In this document: one piece after another, positions 58,756-64,000 of the stretch
Layout of the letters: each line of letters begins with the position of its first letter
Numbering within the stretch: position 1 is the stretch's first letter
NCBI GenBank assembly: GCA_030753015.1
Contig: JASMDC010000001.1
Location: forward strand, 124,001 to 188,000
Direction: 5' to 3'
Origin: Candidatus Undinarchaeales archaeon
GTDB lineage: Archaea > SpSt-1190 > JASMDC01
Length of the DNA: 64,000 nucleotides
Made by a program: the position numbers and the translations under genes
The notes under the pieces: generated by a model
Seen by the model: only the letters and a program-made list of their open reading frames with translations
Database searches by the model: none
What the model was told of the DNA's origin: nothing

Positions 58756-61290
58756 CTAAGAGGAGCCCTCGTCCTCCTCGACCCGGCCTTCCTCCACATC
58801 GAGTTCGTACTTGGCGTCCTCGATGAAGGACTTGTACCGGTTGAGGTATTCCTTGGCGGTGTCCTTGTCCTTGGACTCTGCGATCACGTGGAACACGGGC
58901 CGCGATCCGTCGGGCCTGATGAGCACCCATCCGTCGTCGAACCACACCTTCAGGCCGTCCAGCGTCTCGATCTCCTTGCCCTCGGCCATCTCCATGATCG
59001 TCCGCATGATGCGGCCACGGTACTCCCACGGGCCCTCCACCGTGTCGCGGAGCACGTTGGTGACGGGCACCTTCTCCACGAGCTTGGACAGCGACTCATC
59101 GTGGGTCGCCACGATCTCTGCTAGCTTTGCCGCTAGCAGGATGCCGTCCCGGGAGAGCTGGAACTGCGGGAAGATGCAGGCCCCGAGCTCGTCCCCCCCG
59201 AGCTTAGCACCGCTCTCGACGATGGTCCTCTCGAGCACCGCCGGGCTCATCTTGGCGCGGATGACCTCGGCACCGACCTTCTGGGCTGCCTCCTCCACGA
59301 CCAGCGACGCGGTGACGGGCACGACCATCTTCTCGCCCTTCTTGAGCAGGCACATGGCCATGAGCGCGAGGAGCACATCTCCCATCACGATCTGTCCGTC
59401 GTCGGTGACGCACATGAGCTTGTCAGCGTCCAGGTCATAGGCGACACCGAAGTCCGCCTGGAGGGCCTTCACCATCTTCGAGAGGTGGGAGAGGGCCTCG
59501 GGCGTCGGCCGGCTCTCCTGGGTCACGGTGCCCACCTGGGCATTGAGCGAGAGAACTTCGCAACCGATTTCCTGGAGGATGAGCGGGGCGATGACGGAGC
59601 CCGCGCCCATGGCGCAGTCCACGACGATCCGAGGCCTGCGCTTGGTGATCGCCTCGATGTCCAGGTGCTTCTTGATGTTGCCACGGTAGCGATCGAGGTA
59701 CCGTGCCGGGTACTCCACGTCACCCACGTTCATGGGCTCGGCGCGCTTGAGATCGCTCTTGAAGAAGATGTCCTCGATCTTGCGCTTCTCCGCCTCGTCG
59801 ATATCCCTACCGTTGTCACCGAACACCTTGATGGTCACCTGTCCCATCTTGTGACCGCCGGTGACGGCGATACCGCCCTTGGCGGCGTAGGAGTTGACCA
59901 GGTACTGGATGACCGGCGTGGGCGCCACGGTCACGTTCAAGGCCGTCACACCGACGGAAGAGAGCCCTGCCACAAGAGCCCGCTTGATCATGCGAGTGGA
60001 CAGGCGTGTGTCGCGTCCGATGATGACCTGGGTGCCCGATCCCAGGAACGTACCGATGGAGGCACCGAGCCTGGTGGCGAACTCGGGTGTGATCTCGATG
60101 TTCACCGTCCCGCTGACGCCCGAGTTGCCGAAGAGGTGCTGGAGCCAGGTGACGCCCACCTTGACGTCCATGTTCACTACCGCACCGGGTTCGACGACCT
60201 TCCCCGGCCAGAGCTTGATACCGGAATGGATGTGGCTCTTGCGGCCCACTACCGTGTTCTCGCCGACCACCGCGTCGTGCTCGATGATGGCGCCGGACCC
60301 GACGTTGACGCCGGGGCACACGCAGCAGCGCTGGAGCACGGCACCCTCGAGGATGCGGGCGTTGCCCAGCACAACAGAACGGGAGATCTGGGCGTCCGGT
60401 CCGACGCTCACGTTGTTGCCGATAGAGGCCAGGGGGCCGACCTCGGCGCCCTTGCAGATGATGACGTTGTCGCCGATGACCGACGGGCCCCGGATGATGG
60501 CGCCATCCTCGATGATGGCATCCTTGCCGATCCACACGGTCTCTCCGCCCATTTCCTTGGCCTTTCCGGGTACTTCTGCCTTCACCTTCTGGGTGAGGAC
60601 GTCGTGAGCGCCAACGATGAACTTCTCGGGATTGCCCACGTCGTGCCAGTAGCAGTCGTCGACGTAGCCGAACATGGGCTCCCCGTCGCCCAGCAGCTCG
60701 GGGAAGAGGTCCTTTGAGAAGTCGCGCACCTTGCCCTCGGGAAGGCGCTCGAACACGCGAGGCTCGATGACGTAGGTACCGGTGTTGATGGTGTCACTGA
60801 AGACCTCGCTCCACCCGGGCTTCTCTAGGAAGCGGGTGATGCGACCGGTCTGGTCGGTGATCACGATGCCGTACTCCAGCGGGTTCTCGACGCGTGTGAG
60901 GCCGATGGTCACGGCGGCCTTGTTCTTCTTGTGGAACTCTAAGAGCTTGGTGAGGTCGAAGTCGGTGAGCACGTCACCCGAGAGCACGAGGAAGGTGTCG
61001 TCCAGCTGATCGTGGACGAGCTTCACCCCGCCGGCAGTCCCCAGCGCCTTCTCCTCCACGGAGTAGGAGATGTTCACACCGTACTCCGAGCCATCGCCGA
61101 AGAACTCCTGGATCTGCTCGGCAAGGTAGCGTGTGGTGAGGATGATGTCAGTGATACCGTGCTTTTTGAGAAGCTCGATGATGTGCACGAGCATGGGCTT
61201 GTTGACTATGTGCGCGAGCGGTTTGGGGATGCCGCAGGTGACGGGGAGGAGCCGGGTACCCTTCCCTCCGGCCATGACGACTGCTTTCAT
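58756..61290 (-). CDS. Sugar-phosphate nucleotidyltransferase fused to phosphomannomutase-like domain
   Basis: 844 residues. Residues 1-~235 are a nucleotidyltransferase ([55 protein letters not shown]). Residues ~250-375 are a left-handed beta-helix of hexapeptides. Residues ~385-820 have a phosphohexomutase fold. In the mutase part the active-site Ser loop (TASHNP) reads VTGGHKMGQ, the metal loop DGDxDR reads DLDADK and the sugar loop GGEXSGH reads GGDELGA. It should make GDP-mannose or a similar NDP-sugar, with a doubtful mutase activity. TATA-like TTTTTATTT lies 26 nt upstream of the ATG. Confidence 0.88.
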   Translation of the reverse strand: MKAVVMAGGKGTRLLPVTCGIPKPLAHIVNKPMLVHIIELLKKHGITDIILTTRYLAEQIQEFFGDGSEYGVNISYSVEEKALGTAGGVKLVHDQLDDTFLVLSGDVLTDFDLTKLLEFHKKNKAAVTIGLTRVENPLEYGIVITDQTGRITRFLEKPGWSEVFSDTINTGTYVIEPRVFERLPEGKVRDFSKDLFPELLGDGEPMFGYVDDCYWHDVGNPEKFIVGAHDVLTQKVKAEVPGKAKEMGGETVWIGKDAIIEDGAIIRGPSVIGDNVIICKGAEVGPLASIGNNVSVGPDAQISRSVVLGNARILEGAVLQRCCVCPGVNVGSGAIIEHDAVVGENTVVGRKSHIHSGIKLWPGKVVEPGAVVNMDVKVGVTWLQHLFGNSGVSGTVNIEITPEFATRLGASIGTFLGSGTQVIIGRDTRLSTRMIKRALVAGLSSVGVTALNVTVAPTPVIQYLVNSYAAKGGIAVTGGHKMGQVTIKVFGDNGRDIDEAEKRKIEDIFFKSDLKRAEPMNVGDVEYPARYLDRYRGNIKKHLDIEAITKRRPRIVVDCAMGAGSVIAPLILQEIGCEVLSLNAQVGTVTQESRPTPEALSHLSKMVKALQADFGVAYDLDADKLMCVTDDGQIVMGDVLLALMAMCLLKKGEKMVVPVTASLVVEEAAQKVGAEVIRAKMSPAVLERTIVESGAKLGGDELGACIFPQFQLSRDGILLAAKLAEIVATHDESLSKLVEKVPVTNVLRDTVEGPWEYRGRIMRTIMEMAEGKEIETLDGLKVWFDDGWVLIRPDGSRPVFHVIAESKDKDTAKEYLNRYKSFIEDAKYELDVEEGRVEEDEGSS

Positions 61291-61343
61291 GGTTCGGGGA
61301 CAACGGTCGTAGAAATAAAAACTTTAGCAACTGATCAGTGACC

Positions 61344-61628
61344 ATGGCCGAGGCGCACATGGCCTTTCTGATCATCGGCTACAACCTGAGCTTCATCTCC
61401 GAGCGTGCCGCTCCCGAGTGGCGCGACCGTATCTACGAGGCACTTAAGTCCCTCCACACCTGGCTCGAAGTGCTCGGGGCGCAGGACGACGAGATCGGGC
61501 TCGAGGTCGCCGGATGGATAGACAAGTTCGACAAGGGCATCGACATAGATTACGAGCGTCTGCGCCGCAAGGCCCGGGCCGCCTGGTGGGACACCATGGA
61601 AGAGACCGTCCGGGAGTACGCGGGCTGA
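61344..61628 (+). CDS. Small helical protein, 94 aa
   Basis: From the ATG at 61344 (MAEAHMAFLIIGYNLSF); a GTG at 61338 is also open. Mostly helical, with WRDRIYEALKSLHTWLEVLG and a Trp-rich end (RKARAAWWDTMEETVREY). No family is known. It is divergent from the nucleotidyltransferase gene and shares a 53-nt promoter region with it; it is convergent with the TlyA-like gene, 8 nt apart. Confidence 0.6.
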   Translation: MAEAHMAFLIIGYNLSFISERAAPEWRDRIYEALKSLHTWLEVLGAQDDEIGLEVAGWIDKFDKGIDIDYERLRRKARAAWWDTMEETVREYAG

Positions 61629-61636
61629 GCGCTGCC

Positions 61637-62332
61637 CTACTCCTCGCCCTGGGTGTCGAACGCCCGCCGACCCAGCAGGTACAGTTCCTTACCCTCGCCC
61701 CGCATGATGTGCTCGACGGCCACGCCCATCTCCATGAGCGCTGCCCGTCCAAGGTCCTCGAGCTCCTTCTCGTTCCCATCTCCCAGCTTGAGCACCTGGA
61801 GGACCCGTCCACCGGTGATCAGTAATGGTAGGAATCGTGCAGTGACGCCCAAGGAGGCGATCGGGTCCGCGGTGAGGTCGTTGAGGACGAGCGTCACGGG
61901 CTCTCCTTCGGTGATGATGGAGGGATCCACGGTGAAGGCGTCGGCGAAGGTCACCGAGACGTTGGCGGACCGGCCCCTCACCCCCTCGAGGGTCGGACGG
62001 AACTCATCGGTCACCTCGATCCCGTACACATGAGCACACCGGGGTGCGCAGTAGAGGATGAAACCTCCCGCGCTCGAGCCGAGGTCCAGTACGATGTCCT
62101 CCTTCTGGACGAAATACCACGCACCGTCGATGGTCGCGAGCTTGCGGTACCCGCGGGGGAGGATGCCCTCGGGCGTCACCTCGAGCCGGGTGGACGGATC
62201 CACCCTAGCGGACGGCTTGGTCACGACCTCGCCGTCCACCGACACGAGGCCGGCGATGACGGCATTCTTGGCCCTGGTCCGTGACGGTAGGAGCCCCTGC
62301 TCCACGAGCGCAGCATCGAGGCGCATGGTCAT
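61637..62332 (-). CDS. TlyA-like S4-domain rRNA methyltransferase
   Basis: 231 residues. Residues 1-55 are an S4 RNA-binding domain (MRLDAALVEQGLLPSRTRAK then AGLVSVDGEVVTKP). The rest is an FtsJ/RrmJ-like methylase with the SAM-binding VLDLGSSAGGFILYC, an acidic VLNDLTADP motif and LQVLKLGDG. TlyA proteins 2'-O-methylate rRNA cytidines, and some are called haemolysin A by similarity. The typical Lys-Asp-Lys-Glu tetrad is only partly recognisable. Confidence 0.82.
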   Translation of the reverse strand: MTMRLDAALVEQGLLPSRTRAKNAVIAGLVSVDGEVVTKPSARVDPSTRLEVTPEGILPRGYRKLATIDGAWYFVQKEDIVLDLGSSAGGFILYCAPRCAHVYGIEVTDEFRPTLEGVRGRSANVSVTFADAFTVDPSIITEGEPVTLVLNDLTADPIASLGVTARFLPLLITGGRVLQVLKLGDGNEKELEDLGRAALMEMGVAVEHIMRGEGKELYLLGRRAFDTQGEE

Positions 62333-62496
62333 CTACAGGGACATGGCCCTTGAAAAGGTTTCCGGCCAGGACAGCGCCGTCCCGGGAATCCCGTTAAGAG
62401 AAATGATTATGGGATTGCCTTCCACAGAGGCGGTCCGGGAAAGAGTCATCGCACCGGACGTCGCGGATCATAACGGCAGGGTGACGTCCGTCCCGC

Positions 62497-63435
62497 TCAC
62501 AAGTACTCGAACCGGACGGTGCAAGGCGGGCCCACTTTCGTCATCTCGGCCCGAGGCTTGACCTTTGCGGTTTCCTGTTCGTAGAACATCTCGCCCAGGT
62601 CATTGGACACGAAGTCTGTCGGCACCATGACAGTGAACGTCTTCTTCGTACCGACGCTCTTGCACCCGTCGCATTCGGGGAGGCGGTGGCATTCCTCATC
62701 TTCCAGGAGCCAGACATCGGTGAAGGGGATGATCTCCACCTCGTTGATCCCCTCCTTAACCTTGTGGAAGTCCATGGACATATGCTGGATGACCGATGGT
62801 GGGATGGGTGCCTTCCCGTTGTTCTCGATGATGAAGCATAGCCGTTCCTCGGGCCTACCCTTGCATCGTCCCACCGGACCGGTGCAGTAGCGTGCCTTCT
62901 TACACTGCATCTCGAAGACCCAGTCGCCGCCCGCCATGCCCTCTGCCACCTTCTCGGCGGTGAGCTTCCTGACGGTGGTGATGAACGCGAACTGGTAGGC
63001 GATGGCTAGGCCGAGGACCATGATGAACGCGCAGATGATGACCGCCGACATCATACCGGAGCCAGCGTCCTCGTCCGCGAAGATCTTCGCCAGCTCGCTC
63101 TCGGCCCCGGGATCGAGACCGTCCATACTGGCGGTCGTCAGGCTGGCATCCTGCGAGAACAGGCTCCCCTCAAGGGCGAGCGGTGGTCCCTGTCCGGGAG
63201 GGAGATACGATTGCGAGGTGGTATCAGTGCTCGGATTCCATTTCGAGTCGCTGTAGTCGCCCCACGCCGACTCGTCCTGGACCGCGGGCATTGCGGCGAT
63301 CATCTCACCGGTGAGCTCGCCGCTACCTACCGAACTTATCGGTGTGCCGCACTTCGGGCAGGCAAGCGTCGGATTATCCTGACTGTACCTACCGCTGTTG
63401 CCACAACCCGCACAGGTGTAGTACACCCACTCCAA
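62497..63435 (-). CDS. Zinc-ribbon membrane protein with extracytoplasmic domain
   Basis: 312 residues from a TTG at 63435 (GTG at 63426 possible). An N-terminal zinc ribbon (YTCAGCGNSG ... LACPKCGTPIS) and a disordered Ser/Pro-rich linker precede one helix (SAVIICAFIMVLGLAIAYQF, about residues 128-150). The outer C-terminal domain has six cysteines (QCKKARYCTGPVGRCKG, CHRLPECDGCKS) and looks like a beta sandwich (IENNGKAPIPPSVIQ). A strong TTTATATAA lies ~40 nt upstream. The function is unknown; the build suggests a sensor or envelope-assembly factor. Confidence 0.65.
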   Translation of the reverse strand: MEWVYYTCAGCGNSGRYSQDNPTLACPKCGTPISSVGSGELTGEMIAAMPAVQDESAWGDYSDSKWNPSTDTTSQSYLPPGQGPPLALEGSLFSQDASLTTASMDGLDPGAESELAKIFADEDAGSGMMSAVIICAFIMVLGLAIAYQFAFITTVRKLTAEKVAEGMAGGDWVFEMQCKKARYCTGPVGRCKGRPEERLCFIIENNGKAPIPPSVIQHMSMDFHKVKEGINEVEIIPFTDVWLLEDEECHRLPECDGCKSVGTKKTFTVMVPTDFVSNDLGEMFYEQETAKVKPRAEMTKVGPPCTVRFEYL

Positions 63436-63509
63436 CGATATCAGGACTCCAATGAATACTCAGTCCCTAGGCTTATATAAAGCTTATTTCGAGTGGCGGA
63501 TAATTCCGT

Positions 63510-63977
63510 CTAATCCTCTCTCTCACGCACCTGGAGGACGCGCTGTATGCGCAGTGACTCGTCGATGATCGTCCGGATGAGGGATGTGCCCAGTTCCCGG
63601 GGGAGGCCGAGACGCGCGCATGCCTCGGTGAAGTTCTCTGTGTTCTTGATCTCCTGGTCCGGAACTCGGAGGGAGAGCCCGTACCGACGCTTGATATCGT
63701 AGATCTCCCGCGCCACATGGAAACGTTCCCCAAGGAGGGACGCCATGGCGAGGTCGACGCCCCGGAGGCGCTCGCGGAGCCGGGCGAGCTCCTTCTGGCC
63801 GGATGGTGGGACCTCGTCGAGCGTCGTACGGGCCTTCGTCTCAACGACCGTGCCGCCCCGCAGGTCGTCGAGGCATGTCACAGACACGTGCGTACCCTCA
63901 TCGATGAAGTCCAACGCCTTCCGCTGGACGATGGGCGAGCCGTTCTTTGCCAGGGTGAGGATGTCCTTGGTGCTCAT
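63510..63977 (-). CDS. Chorismate mutase-type (AroQ) domain protein
   Basis: 155 residues. Residues ~63-150 follow the AroQ pattern: LARLRERLRGVDLAMASLLG, ERFHVAREIYDIKRRYGL, VPDQEIKNTENF, then LIRTIIDESLRIQ. The ~60-residue N-terminal extension (STKDILTLAKNGSPIVQRKA) is not part of the standard domain and may be regulatory or a fused helix. The domain converts chorismate to prephenate for Phe/Tyr synthesis. The usual first Arg (LRxxID) is present. The ATG at 63977 is near the window end, so the promoter cannot be judged. Confidence 0.8.
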   Translation of the reverse strand: MSTKDILTLAKNGSPIVQRKALDFIDEGTHVSVTCLDDLRGGTVVETKARTTLDEVPPSGQKELARLRERLRGVDLAMASLLGERFHVAREIYDIKRRYGLSLRVPDQEIKNTENFTEACARLGLPRELGTSLIRTIIDESLRIQRVLQVRERED

Positions 63978-64000
63978 GGTGGAGAACCGTGCATTCCTGA

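Noticed and set aside
1-64000. CRISPR array or rRNA genes
   Set aside because: No regularly spaced identical repeats with unique spacers and no rRNA-like conserved stretches were seen on either strand.

Overview
The window looks like a chromosomal segment from an archaeon of moderately high GC content. Supporting signs are AT-rich TATA-like boxes about 25-35 nt upstream of many start codons (leaderless-style promoters), an archaeal D-aminoacyl-tRNA deacylase, a DUF359 GTP-dependent dephospho-CoA kinase, an archaeal Lhr helicase, a TFB-like cyclin-fold protein, a TrmB regulator, DPM1-type and GT-C glycosyltransferases and a dolichol-kinase-like protein. The phylum cannot be fixed from the sequence alone; a euryarchaeal/Thermoplasmata-like or DPANN/Undinarchaeota-like lineage would fit.

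Layout. 0-7.3 kb: dephospho-CoA kinase (partial), Lhr helicase, a small uncharacterised protein and a DPM1-like glycosyltransferase. This cluster is interrupted by an AT-richer insert (radical SAM/SPASM enzyme plus GT2) flanked by ~172-bp direct repeats. 7.3-11.3 kb: CTG-rich spacer, a winged-helix regulator with an AGCGATA repeat array upstream, endonuclease V with an altered active site, DtdA, and a spacer packed with palindromes. 11.3-24 kb: surface-glycan and lipid-carrier genes (two tandem GT-C transferases, dolichol kinase, GlmS, GT2, a third GT-C), with a TFB-like factor, lipoate ligase, a SIS protein and three paralogous two-helix membrane proteins. 24-28.7 kb: two coupled genes for surface proteins. 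28.7-33.9 kb: glyA, TrmB and a B12-type radical SAM protein. 33.9-40.7 kb: an acyl-CoA operon (SDR, thiolase, KAS III/HMG-CoA synthase-like, CoA-transferase), a decayed IS1-like transposase, a small secreted peptide and a hydrolase, bracketed by a ~240-bp direct repeat next to tRNA-Thr(UGU). 41-51.6 kb: a giant surface protein, then a LamG/repeat gene pair; all share a previously unfamiliar tandem ~130-residue cytoplasmic-looking module. 51.6-54.8 kb: unknown 500-aa protein, DHH phosphoesterase, uridine phosphorylase. 54.9-56.7 kb: AT-rich gene cassettes separated by attC-like sites. 56.7-64 kb: a bacterial-type conserved protein, a nucleotidyltransferase/phosphomannomutase-like fusion, a TlyA-like methyltransferase and a chorismate mutase domain.

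The most remarkable part is 54.9-56.7 kb. It has three attC-like recombination sites with GTATAAC/GTTATAC core boxes, paired L boxes with one unpaired extra base, and two AT-rich genes lying between them in one orientation. This matches an integron gene-cassette array without a visible integrase (a CALIN-type array). The last cassette ends exactly at the 3' end of the neighbouring 535-aa gene and supplies its stop codon. Several other islands (4.0-6.5 kb and 33.9-40.7 kb) are bracketed by direct repeats, so the window records repeated gene acquisition, much of it glycosylation, surface or acyl-CoA functions.
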